DNA of 60,430 nucleotides from DASRDZ01 sp035652335 (GCA_035652335.1 DASRDZ010000004.1:1-60430), one strand, 5' to 3'. Shown: positions 42,529-51,577, counted from the first letter of the stretch. The notes: generated from the letters alone by a model not told the origin. Numbers and translations: made by a program.

Positions 42529-43584
42529 ATGTCCGCGACGACGATCCGCCTCACCGCCTACGCCAGCGGTGGCGGCTGCGCCACCAAGATCCCCCAGAGC
42601 GACCTCGCGGGCATCCTCGGCGGTCTGCAGCTCGACGTCGCCGATGCGCGGCTCCTCGTCGGCGCCGGCACGTCCGACGACGCCGCCGTGTACCGGCTGG
42701 ACGGCAGCACCGCGCTGGTCGTCACCACCGACTTCTTCGCGCCGGTTGTGGACGATCCTGGCGATTACGGGGCGATCGCCGCCGCCAACGCGCTGAGCGA
42801 CGTGTACGCGATGGGTGGCACGCCGCTGCTGGCGCTCAACCTGGTCGCCTGGCCGGGTGAGGACGTGCTGCCGCCGTGGGTGCTCACCGAGGTGCTCGAG
42901 GCCGGCGCCGCGACGGTGCGCAGCGCGGGCGCCGTGCTCGCAGGTGGCCACTCCATCCGCGACGCCGAGCCGAAGTACGGGCTCGCCGTCGTCGGCACGG
43001 TCCATCCGGACCGCGTCACCAGCAACGCGCGCGGTCGCCCCGGTGACGTGCTGGTGCTGACCAAGGCGCTCGGCACCGGCATCGTCAGCAACGCGACCAA
43101 GCTCGGCGAGGCGCCGCCGGACGTGGTGCGTGCGGCCGTCGACTCGATGCGCAGCCTCAATCGGGACGCAGCGCAGGTCGCCGCCCGCTGCGACGTGCGG
43201 TGCGCCACCGACATCACCGGCTTCGGCCTGCTCGGCCATGCCCGCAACCTCGCGGTGGGCAGCGGCTGCGGGGTGGAGATCAGCGCGGCGGCCCTGCCCA
43301 TGCTGCCCGGCGTCCCCGAGCTGGTCGAGGCGGACCTCGTCCCCGGCGGCAGCCGGCGCAACCTCGCCTTCGCCGACGCCTGGGCGGTGTGGGACGCGGG
43401 CGTCTCACCGCTGCAGCGCACCGTCGCCACCGACGCGCAGACGTCGGGCGGGCTGCTCATCGCCGTCGCGCCGGAACGGAGCGAGCAGCTCGTCGCCGGC
43501 ATCGCCGAGGGCGGCGCCGTCGCCGCGGTGGTGGGCCGGCTCACCGGCGACACCGCCGGCACCGTGCACGTGCGCGCAGCCTGA
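42529..43584 (+). CDS. selD: Selenide, water dikinase
   Basis: A 351-residue selenophosphate synthetase making the Se donor for selenocysteine and selenouridine. The active-site Cys17 and Lys20 are in GGGCATKI, the Cys rather than Sec form. TDFFAPVVDDP and ANALSDVYAMGG are conserved ATP/Mg segments, and GHSIRDAEPKYG and TDITGFGLLGH follow. The start ATG 42529 is set by the promoter 6 bases upstream. No selA, selB or selU gene is in the window. It is divergent from the 127-residue membrane-protein gene. Confidence 0.95.
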   Translation: MSATTIRLTAYASGGGCATKIPQSDLAGILGGLQLDVADARLLVGAGTSDDAAVYRLDGSTALVVTTDFFAPVVDDPGDYGAIAAANALSDVYAMGGTPLLALNLVAWPGEDVLPPWVLTEVLEAGAATVRSAGAVLAGGHSIRDAEPKYGLAVVGTVHPDRVTSNARGRPGDVLVLTKALGTGIVSNATKLGEAPPDVVRAAVDSMRSLNRDAAQVAARCDVRCATDITGFGLLGHARNLAVGSGCGVEISAAALPMLPGVPELVEADLVPGGSRRNLAFADAWAVWDAGVSPLQRTVATDAQTSGGLLIAVAPERSEQLVAGIAEGGAVAAVVGRLTGDTAGTVHVRAA

Positions 43585-43593
43585 GCGCCCCGC

Positions 43594-43622
43594 TTGACTT
43601 GGGCGAACATCCGTTCTAGCCT
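43594..43622 (+). promoter_or_regulatory. Promoter with SOS box upstream of the radical SAM gene
   Basis: TTGACT (43594-43599), 17-base spacer, TAGCCT (43617-43622), start codon 9 bases later. Within the spacer lies CGAACATCCGTTCT (43604-43617), a close match to the actinobacterial/Gram-positive LexA box CGAAC-N4-GTTCG. This points to DNA-damage control of the gene. Confidence 0.65.
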
Positions 43623-43631
43623 GGCCATCCC

Positions 43632-44543
43632 ATGCGCCGCGAGCCCGTGACCCTGGTCGAGAAGCAGTGCCGCTCCGCGCTGAACCGCGTCACCGGCATG
43701 CCCTTCGACTGGTCGCTCAATCCCTACACGGGCTGCGAGCACCGCTGCACCTTCTGCTACGTCCGCGCCTTCGAGCGCCGCGCCGACCGCCCCAGCGACG
43801 ACCGCTACGGCCGCACCGTGCTGGTCAAGGTCAACGTCGTCGGGGTGCTGCGCGCCGAGCTGTCGCGGCCGTCGTGGAAGCGCGAGCCGGTGTCGATCGG
43901 CGCCGCCACCGATCCCTACCAGCCGGCCGAGGGCCGCTACCGCCTCACCCGCGGCTGCCTCCAGGCGCTGCACGACCACCGCACGCCGGCACACGTCATC
44001 ACCCGCGGCCCGATGATCGTCCGCGACGTCGACGTGCTCGCGGCGCTGAGCCGCCGCGTCCCGGTGACCGTCTGCGTCAGCGTGCCCAGCCTCGACCCCG
44101 AGGTGGTGCGGCGCACCGAGCCCGGCACCGCGCCGCCGCGGCAGCGCCTGCGCGCGCTGCGCGTCCTCGTCGACGCCGGCATCCGTGCCGGTGTGCTGAT
44201 GGCGCCGATCCTCCCCGGCATCAGCGACGACCCGGCCGCACTGCGCGACGTGCTGCGCGCCGCGCGCGACGCGGGCGCCGCCTTCGCCGGCGCCGGCGCG
44301 CTGCGACTCGCGCCCGGTACCCGCGAGCACTTCATGGACCACCTCGCCGCCGACTGGCCGGAGCTGATCGGCGAATACCGTCGCCTCTTCGGCGGGCGCG
44401 TCGGGCTGCCGCCGGCGTACACGTCGGCGCTGCAGGACTCGGTGAAGCGCCTGCGCAGCGAGGTGCGCCTGGTCGACCGCCCCGCTCGCTTCATCACGCC
44501 TCTGCCGCAACCCTCTCAGCTCTCCCTTCCACTCGCCTCATGA
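43632..44543 (+). CDS. Radical SAM protein, SPL (spore photoproduct lyase-like) family
   Basis: A 303-residue radical SAM enzyme with the cluster motif CEHRCTFC (C35, C39, C42) and the family context NPYTGCEHRCTFCYVR, then GAATDPYQPAE. It belongs to the SPL/Rv2578c-like group, generally annotated as DNA-repair photolyase-like proteins, although most members lack demonstrated lyase activity. An SOS box in its promoter supports a role after DNA damage. A short C-terminal tail (LPQPSQLSLPLAS) resembles a sliding-clamp binding peptide (QLSLPL), which I regard as suggestive. Confidence 0.88.
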   Translation: MRREPVTLVEKQCRSALNRVTGMPFDWSLNPYTGCEHRCTFCYVRAFERRADRPSDDRYGRTVLVKVNVVGVLRAELSRPSWKREPVSIGAATDPYQPAEGRYRLTRGCLQALHDHRTPAHVITRGPMIVRDVDVLAALSRRVPVTVCVSVPSLDPEVVRRTEPGTAPPRQRLRALRVLVDAGIRAGVLMAPILPGISDDPAALRDVLRAARDAGAAFAGAGALRLAPGTREHFMDHLAADWPELIGEYRRLFGGRVGLPPAYTSALQDSVKRLRSEVRLVDRPARFITPLPQPSQLSLPLAS

Positions 44544-44552
44544 AGAGAGAAA

Positions 44553-44601
44553 GCCGCGCGGACTCCCTCGGTTGCCGGCGCACCCCACCCTCTCGCGCGG
44601 C
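44553..44601. terminator. Hairpin after the radical SAM gene
   Basis: GCCGCGCG (44553-44560) pairs with CGCGCGGC (44594-44601) across a 33-base loop, starting 10 bases after the stop. It may terminate the transcript, although the loop is long. Confidence 0.3.
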
Positions 44602-44632
44602 CCGTAGAGCGCACGCCGAATAATGCCCCCGC

Positions 44633-45157
44633 ATGTCCCTGGTCACCGCGGTCCGCGCCACCGTCGCATCCTTCGACGCACGGACTCCACGCGAGCGCGC
44701 CTCGCGCGCCCGCTTCCTTGCAGAGCTCGCCCGCCTGCCCCATCCGTTCGACGAGAACGCCGACCCCGTGCACGTCACCGGCTCCGCGATCATCACCGCC
44801 CCGCAGGGTGTCCTGCTCCACTTCCACAAGCGCCTGCACATGTGGCTGCAGACCGGCGGCCACGTCGAGCCCGGCGAGACACCCTGGGACGCCGCCCTTC
44901 GCGAATCGACGGAGGAGACCGGCCTCACCCTGCGGCACCCGGCCGGCGCCCCGGAGTTCGTCCACCTGGATGTGCACCCCGCCGCCAAGGGCCACACCCA
45001 CCTCGACCTCCGCTACCGGCTCGAGCCCACCGATCCTGAGGCGGCGCCCGCGCCACCGCCCGGCGAGAGCCAGCTGGTCCGGTGGTTCGCCTGGGACGAC
45101 GCCGTCGCCACCGCCGACGCCGGCCTGGTGGACGCCCTGCGCCGCCTGCGCCCGTGA
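44633..45157 (+). CDS. Nudix hydrolase
   Basis: A 174-residue Nudix pyrophosphohydrolase. The Nudix box lies at residues 76-98: GHVEPGE, then the REsTEETG core, matching GX5EX7REUXEEXGU. It would hydrolyse a nucleoside diphosphate derivative, possibly a damaged nucleotide, which would suit its place after an SOS-controlled gene. ATG 44633 has an AATAAT box 8 bases upstream. The stop overlaps the methyltransferase start by four bases (GTGA). Confidence 0.93.
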   Translation: MSLVTAVRATVASFDARTPRERASRARFLAELARLPHPFDENADPVHVTGSAIITAPQGVLLHFHKRLHMWLQTGGHVEPGETPWDAALRESTEETGLTLRHPAGAPEFVHLDVHPAAKGHTHLDLRYRLEPTDPEAAPAPPPGESQLVRWFAWDDAVATADAGLVDALRRLRP

Positions 45158-45720
45158 ACCGCTTCCACCGCTGGTACTGCCGCTCCGCCCGTTGGCGGCG
45201 CACCGTCGAGGATCAGCTGCTCCCCTGGGTCCTGCGCGGCGTGGACCTCGGCGACGAGGTGCTCGAGGTCGGTCCAGGGCCCGGCCTCACCACGCGGGTG
45301 CTCGCGCGCACCCTGCCCCACCTGACCGCCGTCGAGATCGACGCGCGGCTCGCCCGCGCCCTGCAGTCGCAGTGCGACGCGCGCCGCGTCACCGTGGTCA
45401 ACGCCGACGCCACCGCACTGCCCTTCGCCGCCGCCACCTTCAGCGGCGCCGTCTGCTTCACCATGCTGCACCACGTCCCCAGCGCCGCGCTGCAGGACCG
45501 CCTCCTCGCCGAGGTCGCCCGCGTGCTGCGGCCCGGTGCCGTCTTCGCCGGCTCGGACAGCCGTCCCAGCGCCCTCTTCCGCGCCGCCCACCTCTTCGAC
45601 ACCATGACGCTCGTCGACCCCGACACCCTGGCCGGCCGCCTGGCGAGCGCGGGCTTCGCCGACCCCGAGGTCTCCGCCGCTGAGCACCAGCTCCGCTTCC
45701 GTGCCCGGACGCCGTCATGA
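45154..45720 (+). CDS. Class I SAM-dependent methyltransferase
   Basis: A 188-residue Rossmann-fold methyltransferase. The SAM-binding motif I is VLEVGPGPGLTT at 36-47, followed by VEIDARLARAL (motif II), NADATALPFAAATF and a motif IV-like CFTMLHHVP. The acceptor is unknown; the type resembles ubiquinone/menaquinone or small-molecule methyltransferases. The start is GTG 45154, coupled to the Nudix gene. It ends before a strong bidirectional hairpin. Confidence 0.88.
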   Translation: MNRFHRWYCRSARWRRTVEDQLLPWVLRGVDLGDEVLEVGPGPGLTTRVLARTLPHLTAVEIDARLARALQSQCDARRVTVVNADATALPFAAATFSGAVCFTMLHHVPSAALQDRLLAEVARVLRPGAVFAGSDSRPSALFRAAHLFDTMTLVDPDTLAGRLASAGFADPEVSAAEHQLRFRARTPS

Positions 45721-45725
45721 CCCAC

Positions 45726-45757
45726 GTGGGCCGCGGCCTCGCCGGACCGCGGCCCAC
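45726..45757. terminator. Strong hairpin between convergent genes
   Basis: Perfect 11-base stem GTGGGCCGCGG / CCGCGGCCCAC with a 10-base loop, starting 5 bases after the methyltransferase stop and 30 before the stop of the secreted protein gene opposite. Confidence 0.65.
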
Positions 45758-45786
45758 AGGCCTGCGCGGCCGCCACCGCGCCTGTC

Positions 45787-46266
45787 TCATGCCACCAGGA
45801 ACACCTGCGTCCAGTTGCAACCCTCGTAGGAGGGATCGTAGGTGGTGTCCTCCGAGCAGCCCGGCGAGTACGTCGCATCGTGGGGGTCGAAGGAGAAGAA
45901 GATGTCCACCTTGTGCGGTCCCGGGATGGGGTTGGTCACCCGGCACGTCCCCGGACCGACCCGGGTGACCGGATAGTTCGTGGCCACCGCACCGGCGCCG
46001 CAGTTGCCCAGGCTGTCGCTCGCCGACAGGCTGGCGAAGTCGATGTACTCACCGTAGCCGTTGATGCCGCAAGTCGCCTTGACGCTGATGTCCTCGGCGG
46101 ACGGGACGGCGGTCGCGGTGTGCTCGACGGTGAAGGTGACCGTGACCGTGCAGTTCGAGGCCGGATAGACCGCCGTCGTGAGCGAGATGGTGCCGCTGGC
46201 GTGCGCGCCCATCGGCCAGGCGAGCAGCGCCAGTGGCAGCAGGGCGAGCAGGATCCGTCGGTGCAT
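45787..46266 (-). CDS. Secreted cysteine-containing protein of unknown function
   Basis: A 159-residue protein with a clear signal peptide (MHRRILLALLPLALLAWPMGAHA) predicted to be cut after about residue 23. The mature part is beta-rich (SLTTAVYPASNCTVTVTFTV) and has six cysteines, suggesting three disulfides and an Ig-like or similar fold. It is not recognised. The ATG 46266 has a strong AAGGAGG site. It follows the LivF gene on the same strand by 45 bases and may be exported along with the transporter's substrate-binding partner. Confidence 0.75.
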   Translation of the reverse strand: MHRRILLALLPLALLAWPMGAHASGTISLTTAVYPASNCTVTVTFTVEHTATAVPSAEDISVKATCGINGYGEYIDFASLSASDSLGNCGAGAVATNYPVTRVGPGTCRVTNPIPGPHKVDIFFSFDPHDATYSPGCSEDTTYDPSYEGCNWTQVFLVA

Positions 46267-46311
46267 TGAAATCCTCCTTGGGGTGACGAACTCAGAGACG
46301 TCGCGACGTCG

Positions 46312-47040
46312 TCAGACAGGAGCGGTGGACGAGCCCAGGTAGGACTCGACCAGGGCGGGATCCTCGAGCAGCGCCGCGCTCGGCCCGCTGGTGACCACCT
46401 CGCCCTTGCCGAGCACGTAGGCCCGGTCGGTGTTGGCCAGGGCCATGTGCACGAACTGCTCGACCAGCAGCACCGCGGCGCCGTCCTGGTTGACGGCGCG
46501 CAGGACGTCGAAGAGCTGCTCGACGATCATCGGCGCGAGGCCGAGCGACAGCTCATCGACGATCACCAGCTTGGGCGAGGGCATCAGGGCGCGCGCGATG
46601 CCGAGCATCTGCTGCTCGCCGCCGCTCAGCGTGCCCGCCGCCTGTGTTGCGCGCTCGCGCAATCTCGGGAAGAGGTCCATGGCGCGATCCACGGCGGGCG
46701 CCATGCCCTCGCGCTCGCGCCGCCGCGCCCAGTAGCCCATGCGCAGGTTCTCGACCACGGAGAGCCCGGGGAACAGGTCACGGCCCTCCGGGAGGTGGGT
46801 GACGCCATGGCGCACCACCTCGTAGGCGGGCAGCCCGTGGATGGGCCGCCCGGCGAAGTGGATGGTGCCGCGCCGCGGCGCCAGCAGCCCGCTGACGGTG
46901 CGCAGCGTCGTGCTCTTGCCCGCCCCGTTGGCGCCGATCAGCGCCACCATCTCGCCGGCGTCGACGTGCAGCGACACGCCGCGCAGGGCCTGGACCTGGC
47001 CGTAGAAGACGTCGACGGAGTCGACCTCGAGCAGGTGCAT
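46312..47040 (-). CDS. Branched-chain amino acid-type ABC transporter ATPase, LivF-like
   Basis: A 242-residue ABC ATPase of the LivF class. Walker A is GANGAGKST at 36-44, the signature is LSGGEQQM near 140, and Walker B LVIVDELSLGLAP follows. The ATG 47040 has GGGAGG upstream. It pairs with the LivG domain of the 990-residue fusion encoded just upstream (13-base gap) to drive import of a branched-chain amino acid, urea, amide or other hydrophobic substrate. An unextended start is preferred because the extra 27 upstream codons have no similarity. Confidence 0.95.
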   Translation of the reverse strand: MHLLEVDSVDVFYGQVQALRGVSLHVDAGEMVALIGANGAGKSTTLRTVSGLLAPRRGTIHFAGRPIHGLPAYEVVRHGVTHLPEGRDLFPGLSVVENLRMGYWARRREREGMAPAVDRAMDLFPRLRERATQAAGTLSGGEQQMLGIARALMPSPKLVIVDELSLGLAPMIVEQLFDVLRAVNQDGAAVLLVEQFVHMALANTDRAYVLGKGEVVTSGPSAALLEDPALVESYLGSSTAPV

Positions 47041-47053
47041 CGCCGTTCCCTCC

Positions 47054-50026
47054 CTACACCGCGGCCGCGGTGGGCGTCGCGGGCTCGCCGAGATAGGCCG
47101 CGATGACGTCAGGGTTGGCACGAACCTCGGCGGGCGTGCCGTGGGCGAGGATGCGCCCGCGATTGAGCACGTACATGTGATCGGAGACCGCGGTGACCAT
47201 GCGCACGTCGTGCTCGATGAGCAGGATGCTGATGCCGAGCTGGTCGCGGACGTAGAGGAGCAGGTCGGCGAAGCGGTCGGTCTCGGTGTTGTCGAGGCCG
47301 GAGGCGGGCTCGTCGAGCATCAGCACCGGCGCGCCGGTGACCAGGGCGCGCCCCAGCTCCACCTGGCGGAGCAGGCCGAAGGGCAGCCCACCGGCGGCCT
47401 CGTCGGCGACCGCCTCCAGCGACAGGAAGCGCACCACGCGGCGGCAGGTCTCCTCGGCGCGGAGCTCGGCGCGGATGCCGCCCGGCGTGACCAGCATGTG
47501 CGAGGCCATGCGGGTGCGGTTCTGCAGGTGGGTGGCCACCATGAGGTTCTCGAAGACGGTCAGCTCGGGGAAGAGCTGGATGATCTGGAAGGTGCGACCC
47601 AGCCCTGCCGCAGCGCGCCTGTGCACCGGCAGGGCGGTGACGTCCTCGCCGAAGAGCCGGATCTCGCCCGACGAGGGCTCGTTGAGCCCGCTGATGGCGT
47701 TGAACAGCGTCGTCTTGCCGGCGCCGTTGGGACCGATGAGCCCGACGATCTGGCCACCGTGAACGGTGAGCGAGGCGTCGTCGACGGCGAGCACGCCGCC
47801 GAAGCGGACCGTCACGCCGCGCGCCTCCAGCACCGCGCCACTGGCCTGGAAGCGCTCACCGAGCGCCAGCGGTGCACGTTCGGGAACGGGTGCGGCCGGC
47901 GCCACGTTGGAGAGCACGGGCGCCGGCCGCGGTTGGGGAAGGAAGGCCTGCACACGTCGCGGCGCCGCCGCCTCGCCCGCGATCGCGCGCGAGGGCACCA
48001 GCACGCGCAGCGAGGGCCGCGGCAGCGTCGGGCGCCGACGCAGCACCGCACCGACAGCATCGCGCAGCGGCGCAAGTCTGGCCAGCAGCGGCGGCGCCAC
48101 GCGGCGCAACGACGCAGGCACCGCCGCCAGCCCGCCGGGGTACGCCACCAGCACCACGGCGAGGATGAGCGCCGAGGTGAGCTGCAGGTATGCGCCGAGT
48201 GCGGGAACCTCGAAGAACAGCTCCGACAGCGCGCCGAAGAGCACGGCCGCCACCGCCGCGCCCGGGAGCGAGCGAAGGCCGCCCACCACGGCGATGGCCA
48301 GGAAGAACAGCGACTGCGAGAGCGAGAACTGCGCCGGGACGATGGTCACCTCGTAGGTGAGGATCAGGCTGCCCGCGATCCCCGCCACCGAACCGGCGAC
48401 CGCGAAGGCGACCAGCTTGTAGCGCACCACGTCGATGCCCAGCGAGGCCGCGGCCGTCTCCGACCCGCGCAGCGCCGCGAAGGCGCGCCCCGTCCGCGAG
48501 TCGCGCAGGTTGCTGAACGCGTAGAGGATGGCCGCCGCCACCGCGAGGATCACCAGGTACACCGTGGTGCGCGACGAGAAGTCGAAGAAGGGGAAGGCGC
48601 CCCTGCGCCCCACGCTCGGCGTCTGCGCCGACACGCTGCCGCCGACGCCGGTGAACCACGAGGCGACGAAGAGGTACTGGTCCGCCATCCAGGCGAAGAT
48701 CAGCGTCGCCACCGCCAGGTAGAGGCCGCGCACGCGCAGCGCGACGACGCCGAGCAGGGCCGACGCCAGCGCCGCGCACGCGGCGCCGATCACCAGCGTC
48801 AGTGGAAAGGCAAGCCCGAAAGCCCCAGCCACCTTGGCGCATGCGAACGCGCTGACGCCGACGAACGACGCCTGCGACAGCGAGATCTGCCCCACCCAGC
48901 CGGTGAGCATGACGATCGACGCGGCGATGACGAAGTACTCGGCGCTGAGGATGGCGGCGCCGAGCAGGGAGAATGTGCTGATCCCGAACACCGAGCTGAT
49001 GCCCAGCAGCGGCCACGACACCAGCGCCGCCAGCAGCGCGTAGTTGATGCCACGCCGCCCCGCCGACCGCGTGCGCAGGCGGCGCACGTCGAAGGCGGTG
49101 AGCGGGACGGTGGCCACGGCGACGCCGAGCGCGCCGCGCGACTCGCCGGCGACGAAGCGGCTGCCGCGCAGGTACATGACGAGCATGGCCAGAAGGGTGA
49201 GCGCCACCTCGGTGACCCCGCTCTGGCCCATCACTCCGCCCACCAGCGGCAGCGTCGCCATCCAGGGTACGACGCCCTGGGCGAGGCCCACCACCGCGCT
49301 GCCCGCCACCGCGCCGCCGACGCTGCCGAAGCCGCCGATCAGCGCGGCGACGAAGGCGGGCAGCATCTGCAGGGAGAGGCTGTACGGCTGCAACGAGGTG
49401 ACCCCCGAGAGCAGGATGCCGGCCAGCCCCGCCAGGGCGCCGCCGATCATCCATGCCAGGCGCGCCATCTGCTGCGGGTTGACTCCCATCAGGGACGCGG
49501 CGCGGCCGTTCTCCGCCGCGGCGCGCATGGCCAGGCCCACGCCGGTGAAGCGGAACAGCGCCATCACCAGCGCCGCGACCACAAGGCCGACGCCGAACAG
49601 CCCGAGCTGCCCCCACGACAGCACGGTGCCGCCGACGTGCACGCCGCCGGTGGGGAATGCGCGCGGCGCGATCAGCGAGCCCGAGCCCCACAGCTGCGCG
49701 GCCATCGCCACCACCAGGCCGTACACCGCCACGGTGCCCACCGTCTGTGCGGTCGGTCCCTGGCGCCCCAGCGGACGAACGAACGCGCGCTCCACAGCGG
49801 CACCGAGCAGCGCGCCCGACACCACGCCGAGCGGCAGCGCGGCTGCCAGCGGCACGCCGCGACGCACCAGCTCGTAGGTGACGTAGGCGGGGAACATGGC
49901 CATCGCGCCGTGGGCCAGGTTGAGCACGCGCGAGGCGCGGAACACGACCACGATGCCGATGGAGAGCAGGCAGTACGCGCCGACCAGCGGCAGCGACAGA
50001 AGCAGGTAGGTGAAGAGTGCCGACAT
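47054..50026 (-). CDS. Fused ABC permeases and ATPase (LivH-LivM-LivG)
   Basis: A 990-residue single chain combining three transporter parts. Residues 1 to about 300 are LivH-like permease (NLAHGAMAMFPAYV at the start), about 327-630 LivM-like permease (GWVGQISLSQASFVGV), then a linker of roughly 100 residues rich in Arg, Pro and Ala, and from about 732 a LivG ATPase with Walker A GPNGAGKTT near 765 and Walker B VLMLDEPASGLD. Normally these are separate proteins; H-M fusions are rarer and the triple fusion is unusual. There is no stop or frameshift inside. The start ATG 50026 follows the binding-protein gene by 9 bases. Confidence 0.93.
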   Translation of the reverse strand: MSALFTYLLLSLPLVGAYCLLSIGIVVVFRASRVLNLAHGAMAMFPAYVTYELVRRGVPLAAALPLGVVSGALLGAAVERAFVRPLGRQGPTAQTVGTVAVYGLVVAMAAQLWGSGSLIAPRAFPTGGVHVGGTVLSWGQLGLFGVGLVVAALVMALFRFTGVGLAMRAAAENGRAASLMGVNPQQMARLAWMIGGALAGLAGILLSGVTSLQPYSLSLQMLPAFVAALIGGFGSVGGAVAGSAVVGLAQGVVPWMATLPLVGGVMGQSGVTEVALTLLAMLVMYLRGSRFVAGESRGALGVAVATVPLTAFDVRRLRTRSAGRRGINYALLAALVSWPLLGISSVFGISTFSLLGAAILSAEYFVIAASIVMLTGWVGQISLSQASFVGVSAFACAKVAGAFGLAFPLTLVIGAACAALASALLGVVALRVRGLYLAVATLIFAWMADQYLFVASWFTGVGGSVSAQTPSVGRRGAFPFFDFSSRTTVYLVILAVAAAILYAFSNLRDSRTGRAFAALRGSETAAASLGIDVVRYKLVAFAVAGSVAGIAGSLILTYEVTIVPAQFSLSQSLFFLAIAVVGGLRSLPGAAVAAVLFGALSELFFEVPALGAYLQLTSALILAVVLVAYPGGLAAVPASLRRVAPPLLARLAPLRDAVGAVLRRRPTLPRPSLRVLVPSRAIAGEAAAPRRVQAFLPQPRPAPVLSNVAPAAPVPERAPLALGERFQASGAVLEARGVTVRFGGVLAVDDASLTVHGGQIVGLIGPNGAGKTTLFNAISGLNEPSSGEIRLFGEDVTALPVHRRAAAGLGRTFQIIQLFPELTVFENLMVATHLQNRTRMASHMLVTPGGIRAELRAEETCRRVVRFLSLEAVADEAAGGLPFGLLRQVELGRALVTGAPVLMLDEPASGLDNTETDRFADLLLYVRDQLGISILLIEHDVRMVTAVSDHMYVLNRGRILAHGTPAEVRANPDVIAAYLGEPATPTAAAV

Positions 50027-50035
50027 GAGCTGCCC

Positions 50036-51577
50036 CTACTCCCCCGGCGGGACGTCCTGTCCCGGCCAGGGATCGCTGACGTAGCCGGTCTGGGCGTCGC
50101 CGAAGCCGTTGAAGGTGCTGCGGAAGTGGCTGACGAAGGCGCGCCCCTTGACGTTGGCGAAGTGGTTGCCGGACCGCCAGGAGAGCGGGTCGGAGAGCCC
50201 CGAGTCGTAGGTCATCGAGTCCAGCGTCGACCGCAGCGCCGCACGGGTCAGGTTAGGGCCAACCTTGGCCAGAGCTTCGACCATCAGCTCCATGCCGTCG
50301 TAGGCTCCCTCCAGGAACTGGTTGGAGACGTCGACGCTCGACGACTCGCGCTGCACGTCGCTGACGTAGCGCTGGACGCCGGGCAGGGTGGCGAAGGACT
50401 CGATGGGCGGGTTGTAGCCGGTCCACACCCACATCCCGTCGCACATCTGCGCGCAGGAGCGGGCGAAGTCGGCGCTGAAGAGCGGCTGCGCACCCTCGTA
50501 GCCGAGCGACGGGAACGCCTCCGGGGCGTTGGACATGAACGACAGGGCGGTGTCCGGCTCCAGCAGCAGGACCACGACCGCGCAGGTGTGCGCCGGCGGG
50601 TTCGCCGACGTGTCGATGCCGCACGCCTGGTTGAACTGCGTCGCCTCGGAGGCGTAGCTGGACTTGCCCGGCTCGATGCCGCAGAAGCGCTGGCTGCAGG
50701 TGTTGAGCGACGCGTTGTAGCCGGGGATGTCGTGGCCGGTGAGCCGCTTCATCGCCTGGTCGTAGGCGTAGGCGCCCTCGACGCCGAAGTGGTACTGGTC
50801 GTCGAAGACGATCCCGACCTGGTCCTGGGAGCCGCGGTCGAAGCCGTTCTTGGCGATGATGTGCATCATCGAGATGGTCGAGGTGGCGACCGGCCAGATC
50901 CACGGGTTGTTGTACTGCTGGATGAGCATTCCATCGGTGCCCACCACGGGAACGCCCTGCTGCTGGATGTAGGAGCCCGCGGCGCGCAGCCCCTCTGAGT
51001 CGGAGCTGGCCAGGGCGAAGACGTGGTCGCCCTCGACGAAGTTCTGGATGTACTGCTCGCCGAGCTGCGCGTTCCAGGAGTCGTTGCGCAGGTCGAGCTG
51101 GATGGTCCGCCCGCAGATGCCGCCCGCGCGGTTGACCCGGTTGGCCACAGCCTGCAGACCGACGGGCTCGGTGCTGAGGAAGCTGGCGCCTGGGCCGTCG
51201 AGCACGGTGGTGGCGGCGATCTTGATGGCGCTGCCGCTCACGCCCGCGTCGGTGGCGCCCCCGTTGCGTCCGGGGGCGCACGCGAGGCCCGACCTCGCCG
51301 CCGCCACCGCACCGCCGCCCCCCTGCGCAGCCGGCGCAGCCGGCGCAGCCGCACCGCCGCCCGTCGACGTCCCATCGGCGCCCGGAGTCGCGGCCGCCGC
51401 ACCGCCGCCACCGCCCGAGGCGTCCTGCACCGCGCCGACCTGGCCCGAGGCCTGCGCCGCGGTGGGGGCCGTCGATCCCGGCGGTGTGACGTTCACCAGG
51501 GTCAGCACCACCCCGACCGCGGCCAGCACGGCCACGGTGAGGAAGGCGCTCTGCAGCGAAGGGTCGAGTCGTCTCAT
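50036..51577 (-). CDS. ABC transporter substrate-binding protein (LivK-like)
   Basis: A 513-residue periplasmic-binding-protein-like receptor. It has an N-terminal membrane anchor (about 10-29) instead of a lipobox, then a low-complexity Gly/Ala/Pro linker to about residue 100, then a type I periplasmic binding fold (SAIKIAATTVLDGPGASFL onward) with VGIVFDDQYHFG and LFSADFA segments. Several cysteines (NTCSQRFCG, SCAQMCDG) suggest disulfides. It presumably feeds the fused LivHMG permease. Its ATG overlaps the stop of the upstream propeller-like gene by four bases. Confidence 0.88.
   Translation of the reverse strand: MRRLDPSLQSAFLTVAVLAAVGVVLTLVNVTPPGSTAPTAAQASGQVGAVQDASGGGGGAAAATPGADGTSTGGGAAAPAAPAAQGGGGAVAAARSGLACAPGRNGGATDAGVSGSAIKIAATTVLDGPGASFLSTEPVGLQAVANRVNRAGGICGRTIQLDLRNDSWNAQLGEQYIQNFVEGDHVFALASSDSEGLRAAGSYIQQQGVPVVGTDGMLIQQYNNPWIWPVATSTISMMHIIAKNGFDRGSQDQVGIVFDDQYHFGVEGAYAYDQAMKRLTGHDIPGYNASLNTCSQRFCGIEPGKSSYASEATQFNQACGIDTSANPPAHTCAVVVLLLEPDTALSFMSNAPEAFPSLGYEGAQPLFSADFARSCAQMCDGMWVWTGYNPPIESFATLPGVQRYVSDVQRESSSVDVSNQFLEGAYDGMELMVEALAKVGPNLTRAALRSTLDSMTYDSGLSDPLSWRSGNHFANVKGRAFVSHFRSTFNGFGDAQTGYVSDPWPGQDVPPGE

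Noticed and set aside
47141..50998. A plus-strand open frame of 1285 codons
   Set aside because: It is antisense to the fused Liv transporter, His/Arg-rich without any domain, and has no start signals.
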